From positions 1 through 10,150 of the forward strand of contig JAAYII010000299.1 in assembly GCA_012523535.1 (NCBI GenBank): DNA of 10,150 nucleotides, written 5' to 3'. Shown one piece after another: positions 1-6,188 of the stretch. Source of the stretch: Peptococcaceae bacterium (lineage in GTDB: Bacteria > Bacillota > Desulfitobacteriia > Desulfitobacteriales > Syntrophobotulaceae). The position numbers and the translations under genes were made by a program. The notes beneath the pieces were generated by a model. It saw nothing but the letters and a program-made list of their open reading frames with translations, was not told the origin of the DNA and made no database searches. Numbering within the stretch: position 1 is the first letter of the stretch; each line of letters starts with the position of its first letter.

Positions 1-42
1 AAGTATAACTTCTTCAAAGTTATTTTCAACTTCGTTACCCAT
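1..42 (-). CDS. 5' end of an unidentified protein gene (partial)
   Basis: The minus strand has an ATG at 42-40 followed by 13 open codons to the window edge, reading MGNEVENNFEEVIL. A strong Shine-Dalgarno sequence (GGAGGAG, complement of about 49-55) lies 6-7 nt upstream, so this is a genuine gene start. The 14 residues are acidic and too few to name a family. The gene lies 69 bp downstream of the thioesterase gene on the same strand and could be co-transcribed with it. The function is unknown from this window. Confidence 0.6.
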   Translation of the reverse strand, partial: MGNEVENNFEEVIL

Positions 43-104
43 TGATTCTCCTCCTCGCCTAGTTCCAAATAAGATGACGGTTGTTATAATAAAGATGGTT
101 GATT

Positions 105-121
105 ACCTGATTTAATCAGGT
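105..121. repeat. small palindrome over the thioesterase stop codon
   Basis: An 8-nt inverted repeat around one central base (ACCTGATT-T-AATCAGGT) overlaps the TAA stop of the thioesterase gene at 112-114. As RNA it could form a 6-bp stem with a 5-nt loop. No T-run follows it in the direction of transcription, so it is a poor intrinsic terminator. It may be an mRNA-end or processing structure, or chance. Confidence 0.3.
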
Positions 122-540
122 TTATGCTTTTTAATTTCTTCATATCTCTTAAACCAATCAGGGAAAACTTTTTTAAATTGGACCGGTTTAAAATTATCCT
201 TACGAACAATTATATGGGTTGTTGTTCCTTCGGCATAAACAAGGTCTTGCCCATCGACAATCTGATAACCGTAAACGGTTTTCAAACCGGTGTTTTCTTC
301 AACCCAAGTTTTTACATAGACTTTATCACCATAGCGGACAGCTCTCTTATATGTCACTTGAACTGAGTAAACAGGGGCTAAATATCCTTCCTTCTCCATA
401 TCCAGATAACTGAAACCGAGTTCTTTAATAAGTTGAGTCCTGCCAATTTCAAACCATTTTAGGTAATTGGCATGATAAACAACCCCCATCATATCCGTGT
501 CAGCATAGGTGATTTCAATTTCTTTCTTGGATAAATGCAT
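112..540 (-). CDS. YbgC/FadM-family acyl-CoA thioesterase (hotdog fold)
   Basis: This 142-aa cytoplasmic protein is predicted to hydrolyse acyl-CoA thioesters. It has the 4-hydroxybenzoyl-CoA thioesterase/YbgC signature near the N-terminus: YADTDMMGVVYHANYLKW at residues 12-29. D16 is in the position of the catalytic Asp of the family, and H23 matches the HxxY part of the motif. The following FEIGRTQL helix and the later VTYKRAVRYGDKV and EGTTTHI strands also fit the hotdog fold. The length is normal (about 130-145 aa). ATG at 540-538 is preceded by AGGAG about 9 nt upstream. The physiological substrate cannot be read from the sequence. It is not next to tol-pal genes, unlike proteobacterial ybgC, so a housekeeping acyl-CoA or CoA-salvage role is only a guess. 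Confidence 0.9.
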   Translation of the reverse strand: MHLSKKEIEITYADTDMMGVVYHANYLKWFEIGRTQLIKELGFSYLDMEKEGYLAPVYSVQVTYKRAVRYGDKVYVKTWVEENTGLKTVYGYQIVDGQDLVYAEGTTTHIIVRKDNFKPVQFKKVFPDWFKRYEEIKKHKPD

Positions 541-584
541 TCTTTATTCTCCTGCCCAAATCCCGCCTAGCCAAATCTCATCCT

Positions 585-610
585 AAAAAAAAAGAACAGT
601 TTTGTTCTTT
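585..610 (-). terminator. terminator-like hairpin in the thioesterase leader
   Basis: Read on the minus strand, an 8-bp stem (AAAGAACA / TGTTCTTT) with an AAAC loop runs straight into six more T residues. This is the layout of an intrinsic terminator, though the stem is AT-rich and weak. It lies about 45 nt upstream of the thioesterase ATG and points towards it. The only upstream gene is divergent, so it would act either as a leader attenuator or to stop stray antisense transcription. Confidence 0.4.
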
Positions 611-654
611 AGGAATGCCCAACAAAATGAACACTAAAATCATTCGATTTAAAG

Positions 655-663
655 ATTTTAGCA
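655..663 (-). promoter_or_regulatory. possible extended -10 for the thioesterase gene
   Basis: The minus strand reads TGTGCTAAAAT here, which resembles an extended -10 (TGnTATAAT). The -35 position holds only a poor TAGATT-like match. A transcript starting about 7 nt further on would carry the hairpin at 585-610 in a leader of roughly 110 nt. The assignment is weak. Confidence 0.22.
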
Positions 664-829
664 CAAATTAGACAAAAAATCTACTACCCGAGGAAAGTAA
701 TACTGTATGCAAGCCTTTCATTTACAGGAAAATATTTCAATAATTTGCGTCATATAATACTCTATCGTTAAGTCTATTATCTTAGAAAATTTAAATAAAA
801 TTAAATAAAGAAAGGATCGTGATGATGTA

Positions 830-3037
830 ATGAACCGCCCTTTGCTAAGTATTACCTTGGCGGTAATACTGCTGTGGTCATTATTTATGCCGGCGCCCTT
901 GCTGGCCCAGGACGAGCAAGCATCAACCGGCAAAGCGGACAAACAGCTTATTACCTTGGAGCAAGCCATCCAAATCACCAAGAAAAATTTTGAAATACCG
1001 GCGGAACTAATAGATTTTTCTTCCGGTTTCAATGATTATAATTCCCGTCAGGCTTGGTCCTTAAACTGGTCTTCTACCGGGACGCAAGCAGGGAGCTTAA
1101 GTGCCCAAGTCGATGCTGTAAGCGGCGAAATATTAAGTATCTATTATTCCAAACCTTATAATCCCGACCAATACTATAAAACCCCGGCCGTCAGCTTGCA
1201 GCAAGCAGAAAAAACAGCGGACCAATACTTGAAAAAATTAACCGGGGACAAATACCAACGTTTAAAGCTTATTGAAGATAAATCTATAATTCCAATTAAT
1301 ACTTATGGGCAAACCTATTATGGCTTTACTTGGCAAAGAATCGAAAACGATATTCCCGTACCGGATAATGGGGCCAGTATCCAAATCGATGCTGAAACAG
1401 GCCAATTGACCTCCTATTACCTCAATTGGACCGACCTTAATTTTGCCCCGGCCAAAACCATTGATTCCACTGAAGCGACCCAAGCCTTTAGCAAAGCAAA
1501 CTTGCTTGAACTGCAGTATTTTTTGGCTCCTGAAATCAGACCGCTGAAAACCGCTGACGGAAACCAAGAGCAGGTTCAACTCGTATACCAGTTAAAAAAC
1601 GACGGTACGATTGATGCCTTAACGGGTAAACCGGTGATTCTTAATCAAGATCAATATTGGGCTGCCAACGATGCCAAATTAAGAGGGGGAATGGGTGCCG
1701 CCCAGCTTGATACCGAACAAGCAGCCTTGACTCCTCAAGAACAGCAAGAGATAGTTGAAAATTTACAGTTACTGACCAAAGAACAAGCCATTGCGGCCAT
1801 CAAAAAGTGGGTAGAGATTCCCAAAGACTTCAGTATAAAAAATATAAATCTTTACAAGGACAGCAGCCTGCGCGGAGACCGGGTATGGTCTTTCAGTTGG
1901 GAAAACCAAAAGGGTACTCAATATATCCATGCCAAAGTCAATGCCAGAAACGGCGAACTGATAAGCTTTAGCTCCTATAACTCATCCTCAGTTATTTCTC
2001 CCGAAACCAAACCCATTTCTCAAGATCAGGCCAAAAAAATCGCTGAAGACTTTATCCGAAAAATCCAGCCGGAAAAGTTTAAGCAGACGAAATTAAAGGC
2101 TGACGATTTAATCTCCGCAGACAATAGCAGCGGCGCCCTGTCAGCCAAACTATCCCTACCCGTGGATACCAATTCTGTAACCTTTTACTATCAACGCATT
2201 GTCAACAATATTCTGTTTCCTGCCAATCAAATTCTAGTCACCGTTGATCTATATACCAAAAAAATCACTTCCTATCAATTAGACTGGTGGAACCTTAACT
2301 TCCCTCAACTGTCCGAGGCCATGGGCAAAAATAAAGCGGAAGAATTGTTTTTCCAATCCAGGCCTATGAAATTGCAGTATGCCATAGTTTATGACAGGGG
2401 AGAGCCTAAGGAAGCCCGTTTAGTCTACAGGCCTTCGGCCGACAGCAGTGCCGTCTCCGATATGATGGACGCCAAAAACGGTAACTTCCTCGATTGGCGG
2501 GGTAAACCCTTGACCGGCCAGCCTCAACGTCTTATTTTTAACGATATTGGCTCAGATCCGAACGCCAAGGAAATAACAGCTCTCGGAATGGCCGGTTTAT
2601 TCGGGGAATATGGTAATCAGTTTAAACCGCAGGATAATTTAACCGTAATTCCCCTGCTTAAAGCTCTTTTAGCCATTAAAAACGGAATTCCTGACAGCAG
2701 CCTTAGTCCCGAAGATATTATCAAAGAAGCCAAAAAGCTGGGCTGGGTGCAAGAGGATATTTCCACGACCCAAGTAGTCACAAGAGAGCTGTTCAGTAAA
2801 ATCATCATTCGTTGTTTAGGTTTGGAGCAAATTGCCCGCATCAATCATATTTACACTTCCCCCTTTAGCGATGCCCAAACCTTTGCTCCTGCGGCCAAAG
2901 GTTATATTTCCCTGGTAACAGGGCTAGAAATTATTTCACCGTCCCAAGACGGGAAATTCCAACCCGGACGGCCCATGACCAGATCGGAAGCGGCTTATTC
3001 CATCATAAAAGCTTTGGAATTTGGTTTTAGATATTAG
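830..3037 (+). CDS. exported protein with two YcdB/YcdC modules and C-terminal SLH repeats
   Basis: This 735-aa protein starts with a signal peptide: an Arg at residue 3, a hydrophobic core at about 5-20, and probable cleavage after A26 (PLLA|QDE). Two homologous modules follow, at about 40-270 and 314-562. Each opens with LT/ITxEQAI, has paired PepSY-like strands (AQVDAVSGEILSI and AKVNARNGELISF), then a YGFTWQRI or FYYQRI strand, and ends in DALTGKPV or LDWRGKPL. This is the YcdB/YcdC (DUF4901-like) layout. Residues about 571-735 form an SLH region, clearest at 677-730 (SPFSDA ... GRPMTRSEAA), which would bind the protein to the cell wall polymer. The biochemical role of YcdB/YcdC modules is not established; PepSY-type domains are often linked to peptidase inhibition. 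The ATG at 830 is the only in-frame start before an upstream stop at 806-808. AAAGGA lies 13 nt upstream, which is rather far. Confidence 0.85.
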   Translation: MNRPLLSITLAVILLWSLFMPAPLLAQDEQASTGKADKQLITLEQAIQITKKNFEIPAELIDFSSGFNDYNSRQAWSLNWSSTGTQAGSLSAQVDAVSGEILSIYYSKPYNPDQYYKTPAVSLQQAEKTADQYLKKLTGDKYQRLKLIEDKSIIPINTYGQTYYGFTWQRIENDIPVPDNGASIQIDAETGQLTSYYLNWTDLNFAPAKTIDSTEATQAFSKANLLELQYFLAPEIRPLKTADGNQEQVQLVYQLKNDGTIDALTGKPVILNQDQYWAANDAKLRGGMGAAQLDTEQAALTPQEQQEIVENLQLLTKEQAIAAIKKWVEIPKDFSIKNINLYKDSSLRGDRVWSFSWENQKGTQYIHAKVNARNGELISFSSYNSSSVISPETKPISQDQAKKIAEDFIRKIQPEKFKQTKLKADDLISADNSSGALSAKLSLPVDTNSVTFYYQRIVNNILFPANQILVTVDLYTKKITSYQLDWWNLNFPQLSEAMGKNKAEELFFQSRPMKLQYAIVYDRGEPKEARLVYRPSADSSAVSDMMDAKNGNFLDWRGKPLTGQPQRLIFNDIGSDPNAKEITALGMAGLFGEYGNQFKPQDNLTVIPLLKALLAIKNGIPDSSLSPEDIIKEAKKLGWVQEDISTTQVVTRELFSKIIIRCLGLEQIARINHIYTSPFSDAQTFAPAAKGYISLVTGLEIISPSQDGKFQPGRPMTRSEAAYSIIKALEFGFRY

Positions 3038-3063
3038 AACAGCTAAACGAAACTTAATAATTT

Positions 3064-3102
3064 AAGACAAAAGGAGATGGCAAAACATCTCCTTTTTGTC
3101 TT
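3064..3102. terminator. bidirectional intrinsic terminator between convergent genes
   Basis: A 16-bp stem (3064-3079 with 3086-3102, one bulged T) has a 6-nt loop. Its core GGAGATG/CATCTCC is followed on the plus strand by TTTTTG. It lies 27 bp after the stop of the YcdB-SLH gene and just after the stop of the convergent AbrB-family gene, so it probably ends both transcripts. Confidence 0.8.
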
Positions 3103-3106
3103 ATAC

Positions 3107-4213
3107 CTAGTCTTCATTCTGGCAGGGAGGCCCGGTATCATCGGGCAAAGGGTGCTTATGCTTCCATAACAGTTTTAAGACAGGGGGCATAAGCAGCAAA
3201 ATAAATATGGTTCTAAATAGTTGATAACAAGTAACCAGAGATAATATGGCTCCTATTTCATGGGCCACAATCCCCATTTGATCCATTCCGCCCGGCGCCA
3301 AACTTAAAAAACTTGTTACAGGCGGTATTCCGTGCAACAGGACCAGGACATGACTTAAAGCCCAGGAAAAGAGAATCAAAACAAGCCCGTTTAGTATTGC
3401 ACAAGCTATAATTGTCGACTTGTTGGCCAATTGCTGTGGTTTTAACAAAATCCCTATATAACAGCCAATACAAAACTGGGCGGCATCGGTAATCGCCGGA
3501 GGCAGGGAATAGCTTTGAACCCCGGCAATGCATAGAACCGCCGTTCCTATAACAGGCCCCAGCAGATAAGGGGTCGGCAGCTTCATCCTCTTCCCCAGGA
3601 AAGCACAGAGCACGGCTACCACTGCAAAAATTATGCCCTCAGGAAATATGTTGGCCCATTGCCATACCTGCTCTTGGACAATATAATCCGGCATCGAAGC
3701 ATTACCGGCATCAAATAAAGGGCTGAAGACCATCAACGGGATCAACAGCACAATCATTAGCAAACGGATAACATGGAATAAAGTAACTATCGTCGGATTA
3801 ACATCTTCCAGTTCTTCTCCCAAAATAATCATTTGACTGAAGGCACCCGGTGTGCTGCCGGTTAAGATTGTAAGGTAATCAACTTTTGCTATTTTGGAAT
3901 TGATATAAGACAGGAAAAAACAAAAGAGCAAAGTTATCACGTTCATTAACAGCATCCAAGGCAACTGGGCCACAATCAAGGCCAAAACATTGCTGTTAAA
4001 TGAAGCCCCCATCGAATAGCCAATCAGAACAAGTGCGATATTTCTTATGGAAGGAGGGCAAAAATAATTCAACTTAAATAGGCCTGAGCCGACCACTATA
4101 GCTGCAATCGGACCGAGAAGCCAGGGGATGGGCAAATTAAGGAAGAGAAAAATCGCCCCTCCAATTAAAGCGCTTACAATACAGGCAACGAATCCTAATA
4201 ATTTATTGTTCAT
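3107..4213 (-). CDS. AbrB-family membrane protein (PF05145 type, duplicated)
   Basis: This 368-aa integral membrane protein has about ten hydrophobic segments (roughly 4-26, 29-46, 56-75, 77-103, 143-163, 189-207, 214-232, 240-257, 267-293, 322-348). It shows the internal duplication typical of the family: LPIPWLLGP (27-35) matches LPTPYLLGP (212-220), and TGSTPGAFSQM (118-128) matches LSLAPGGMDQM (303-313). The family is named after E. coli AbrB, a regulator of aidB. It is often mislabelled as the unrelated DNA-binding AbrB, of which there is no sign here. A transport role is likely from its architecture, but the substrate is unknown. ATG at 4213-4211 has AAAGG 5-6 nt upstream. The gene follows the UPF0316 gene by 107 bp on the same strand, so an operon is plausible. 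Its stop abuts the shared terminator. Confidence 0.85.
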   Translation of the reverse strand: MNNKLLGFVACIVSALIGGAIFLFLNLPIPWLLGPIAAIVVGSGLFKLNYFCPPSIRNIALVLIGYSMGASFNSNVLALIVAQLPWMLLMNVITLLFCFFLSYINSKIAKVDYLTILTGSTPGAFSQMIILGEELEDVNPTIVTLFHVIRLLMIVLLIPLMVFSPLFDAGNASMPDYIVQEQVWQWANIFPEGIIFAVVAVLCAFLGKRMKLPTPYLLGPVIGTAVLCIAGVQSYSLPPAITDAAQFCIGCYIGILLKPQQLANKSTIIACAILNGLVLILFSWALSHVLVLLHGIPPVTSFLSLAPGGMDQMGIVAHEIGAILSLVTCYQLFRTIFILLLMPPVLKLLWKHKHPLPDDTGPPCQNED

Positions 4214-4320
4214 AATCCTTTTCCTTATCCAAAAGTGTCTTAATCAAATATGTTATTCCTTGACAAATGTTATTTATTAACAATCAGCCGCTTTATATTG
4301 CTTAACCTGTTTATTTTTGC

Positions 4321-4851
4321 TTAATCATGCCGACTGATTTTTTTCGTCCAAAAACCCCCTCGGAAATTTTTGGGTTCATTAAAGAGCACAAAAGCCGAGG
4401 GACAATAACTGTCAATTAATTTCAGCAATTCTTTTTGCCTGTTCCTCTTGGCCAATACCAGCATTACCATACGTGGACCGTCCCGGCCTTCCCCCAACCA
4501 GGTTGTCACGCCGAAACCTTCCTGGCGCAGCTTTTGAGGAGCATCATCGTTAACTGTATAGAAAATTACCTGGGCGGTAATATAACCAAGAGCCAGCTTT
4601 TCCTCAATCCTGCTCCCCACATATACCCCGATCCCATAGCCAATACAATAAGCTGCTATATTCCAAACGCTGTTTAGATTGGTCAAGATAATGGAAAGAC
4701 CGGTAATATAAACCAACACTTCCACTACAGACAATAAGGAAGCAAATCCTCTTAAAGCTTTAATCATTAAGATCAAGCGGATTGTTGTCAAAGATACATA
4801 AGTTATATTAATAGCCATAATAAGAAGAACAAGCTTTATGATATCACTCAT
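4321..4851 (-). CDS. UPF0316 membrane protein (DUF5698 + DUF2179, YebE-like)
   Basis: This 176-aa protein has three hydrophobic segments (about 5-28, 36-57, 63-80), the DUF5698 part, followed by a soluble DUF2179 domain (about 90-165). GYGIGVYVGSRIEEKLALGY at 71-90 joins the two and is highly typical of UPF0316 proteins such as B. subtilis YebE. The length is normal. The function of the family is not known. DUF2179 resembles small ligand-binding domains attached to membrane proteins, so a sensing role is possible but not shown. ATG at 4851-4849 is preceded by GGAGG with a 9-nt spacer. It is the first gene of the minus-strand pair with the AbrB-family gene and is divergent from the LysR-type regulator. 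Confidence 0.85.
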   Translation of the reverse strand: MSDIIKLVLLIMAINITYVSLTTIRLILMIKALRGFASLLSVVEVLVYITGLSIILTNLNSVWNIAAYCIGYGIGVYVGSRIEEKLALGYITAQVIFYTVNDDAPQKLRQEGFGVTTWLGEGRDGPRMVMLVLAKRNRQKELLKLIDSYCPSAFVLFNEPKNFRGGFWTKKISRHD

Positions 4852-4974
4852 TGTTTAAAGCCTCCATAAGGATTCGAGCTTTTGGTTTTCTGGGCTATAT
4901 CGGCTTTATTCAACCTATATCCTTTAGTCTACCTTATTTAAGCCTCATTATCTATAACTAAATGCAAAAGCACT

Positions 4975-5065
4975 TTGACTTCATATAACAATCGTGCATT
5001 TTCTAAGTTCCTTAACACACAAATAAGTCAAGTCAACCATCTGCCGATCTTGACTTCGAACTTAG
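4975..5065. promoter_or_regulatory. cluster of AAGTCAA half-sites and nested inverted repeats (putative operator)
   Basis: AAGTCAA occurs at 5025-5031 and 5030-5036 (overlapping), and its complement TTGACTT at 4975-4981 and 5050-5056. AAGTCAAG (5025-5032) and CTTGACTT (5049-5056) form a perfect 8-nt inverted repeat with a 16-nt spacer. This lies inside a second perfect inverted repeat, CTAAGTTC (5003-5010) and GAACTTAG (5058-5065). The right arm overlaps the -35 of the predicted LysR promoter. LysR-type regulators usually bind dyads just upstream of, or over, their own promoters, so this is the likely operator. That assignment is inferred from position. Confidence 0.5.
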
Positions 5066-5079
5066 CCCGATAATATAAT
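5050..5079 (+). promoter_or_regulatory. predicted sigma-A promoter of the LysR-type gene
   Basis: TTGACT at 5050-5055 and a perfect TATAAT at 5074-5079 are 18 nt apart. Transcription would start near 5086, giving a leader of about 90 nt. The -35 lies within the right arm of the inverted repeat, a typical arrangement for autorepression. Confidence 0.6.
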
Positions 5080-5158
5080 AAGTCTAAATATAATCAAAAT
5101 GCTATTTGGGCCATAATCAATATAATATAATCTTTATAGTATTTTAGCAAAAATTAGG

Positions 5159-5177
5159 AAAGGAGGTGCCGCACCTG
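5159..5177 (+). promoter_or_regulatory. ribosome binding site hairpin at the LysR start
   Basis: A near-ideal Shine-Dalgarno sequence (AAAGGAGGTG, 5159-5168) is followed by CCG and CACCT. AGGTG (5164-5168) and CACCT (5172-5176) can form a 5-bp stem with a 3-nt loop. This would cover part of the ribosome binding site and the first two bases of the CTG codon at 5175-5177. It decides the start: GTG at 5166 lies inside the Shine-Dalgarno sequence, while CTG at 5175 is 8 nt beyond AGGAGG. Confidence 0.5.
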
Positions 5178-6104
5178 AATACTAAGAACCTAATATATGT
5201 GCTAACAGTTGCCGAGGAACGAAGTTTTTCCAACGCGGCCAAAAAGCTTTATCTTTCCCAACCGTCCTTAAGCCAAAGTATCAGCGCCATAGAAAGAGAG
5301 CTCGGTACACCTATTTTTGACCGGAGTACAATTCCTTTATCTTTAACCTATGCCGGTGAAAAATTTATCAAAGCCGCCTCTGAGATTCTCAGCATTGAAC
5401 GACGATTAAAACGGGAAGTTGAAGACATACTCGATAGCAAATCCGGGAGACTGGTTATCGGGATCTCCTCGTTGCGCTGCACTGATATTATTCCTATTGT
5501 TTTCCCTATCTTCCAAAAACAATACCCATCGGTAGAATTGGTTTTGAAGGAAGGTAGCAACGAAAAACTGATGGAAATGGTTTTAACCGGCAAAGTAGAC
5601 CTGGCCTTGGCCAATCCGATTAACAACCCCGAATTAGACAGCATCCCTCTTATCTTGGATAGAGTTCTGCTGGCCATGTACCGTGAGCATCCCCTGGCTC
5701 AACAAACCCTGGACAGGCACAATTTGCCTATTATCGATATGCAAGCAATCAAAGACGAACCCTTTATAATAATTTCACCCGAACATCACGTACGTAAAAT
5801 TGCCGATAAAATATTCAGTGACCATAATGTAACACCCAGGGTTATTTTGGAAACTTCCAGCATTGAACTCGCCCATCGCCTGGTGACACAGGGAATGGCC
5901 TTAACCATGGTCCTAGAATCAATGGTTAATTACCAACAACCTGCGGCTTCCTATTTTAGATTTAAAAATGAATACACCCATTCCCTGAATATTTGTTACC
6001 GCAAGAACGATTATCTCTCAAAAATTATGTTAAACTTTATTAATATTGCCAAAGAAGCCACAAAACAAATGGATAATTGTAAATGCGATCTTTTTCAATA
6101 CTAG
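5175..6104 (+). CDS. LysR-type transcriptional regulator (probable CTG start)
   Basis: This DNA-binding regulator is 309 aa from the chosen start, normal for the family. A winged helix-turn-helix occupies about residues 1-60. Residues 14-43 contain the recognition region (SFSNAAKKLYLSQPSLSQSI), followed by IERELGTPIFDRS. A linker helix leads to the effector-binding domain from about 88 to 295 (GRLVIGISSLRC, LVLKEG, GKVDLALANP). The usual LysR N-terminus, M-x3-4-L-x-Y/F-x3-V-AEE, fits a start at CTG 5175. A GTG at 5166 would add three residues but overlaps the ribosome binding site, and no ATG follows near the start. The co-inducer is unknown. It is divergent from the UPF0316/AbrB pair and convergent with prpF, which are candidate targets. 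It ends at the terminator at 6125-6164. Confidence 0.87.
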   Translation: MNTKNLIYVLTVAEERSFSNAAKKLYLSQPSLSQSISAIERELGTPIFDRSTIPLSLTYAGEKFIKAASEILSIERRLKREVEDILDSKSGRLVIGISSLRCTDIIPIVFPIFQKQYPSVELVLKEGSNEKLMEMVLTGKVDLALANPINNPELDSIPLILDRVLLAMYREHPLAQQTLDRHNLPIIDMQAIKDEPFIIISPEHHVRKIADKIFSDHNVTPRVILETSSIELAHRLVTQGMALTMVLESMVNYQQPAASYFRFKNEYTHSLNICYRKNDYLSKIMLNFINIAKEATKQMDNCKCDLFQY

Positions 6105-6124
6105 CAGGCCAAACATATGACATT

Positions 6125-6164
6125 AAACGGGCAGCCTCCAAACACTGTTGGGGTTGCCCGTTTT
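6125..6164 (+). terminator. intrinsic terminator of the LysR-type gene
   Basis: A 9-bp lower stem (AAACGGGCA 6125-6133 with TGCCCGTTT 6155-6163) and a GC-rich upper stem (CCTCCAA with TTGGGG) are separated by a small bulge. TTTTCT follows on the plus strand. It starts 21 bp after the LysR stop and 25 bp beyond the end of the convergent prpF frame. The minus-strand side has only TTT after the stem, so it would be weaker for prpF. Confidence 0.75.
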
Positions 6165-6188
6165 CTGTCCTCTGAAGTTCTATCTTAT

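Larger units (their letters stand above)
541..829. other. divergent intergenic region, thioesterase / YcdB-SLH gene
   Basis: This 289-bp AT-rich stretch separates two divergent genes. It holds a terminator-like hairpin facing the thioesterase gene (585-610) and a weak extended -10 for that gene (655-663). For the plus-strand gene there is a perfect TATAAT at 753-758, but no recognisable -35 at the right distance, so I do not call a promoter. No small open reading frame with a ribosome binding site was seen. Confidence 0.5.
4852..5174. other. divergent intergenic region, UPF0316 gene / LysR-type gene
   Basis: This 323-bp AT-rich region contains no gene that I can support. It holds four copies of the 7-mer AAGTCAA in two orientations, nested inverted repeats at 5003-5065, another 7-nt inverted repeat (AAATGCA at 4960-4966 with TGCATTT at 4995-5001), a good plus-strand promoter at 5050-5079, and a hairpin at the LysR start. 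I found no convincing minus-strand promoter for the UPF0316 gene. The location fits LysR autoregulation with divergent control. Confidence 0.55.

Noticed and set aside
718..1032. 104-codon minus-strand open frame overlapping the start of the YcdB-SLH gene
   Set aside because: It is antisense to the signal peptide and first module of a well-supported gene and resembles no family.
3107..4213. DNA-binding AbrB transition-state regulator
   Set aside because: The protein is almost entirely membrane-spanning and shows the duplicated pattern of the unrelated AbrB membrane family. There is no small DNA-binding domain.
5121..5126. Second TATAAT upstream of the LysR gene as a promoter
   Set aside because: No -35-like hexamer lies 16-18 nt upstream. 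The sequence is part of an AT-rich repeat, and the 5050-5079 promoter is much better.
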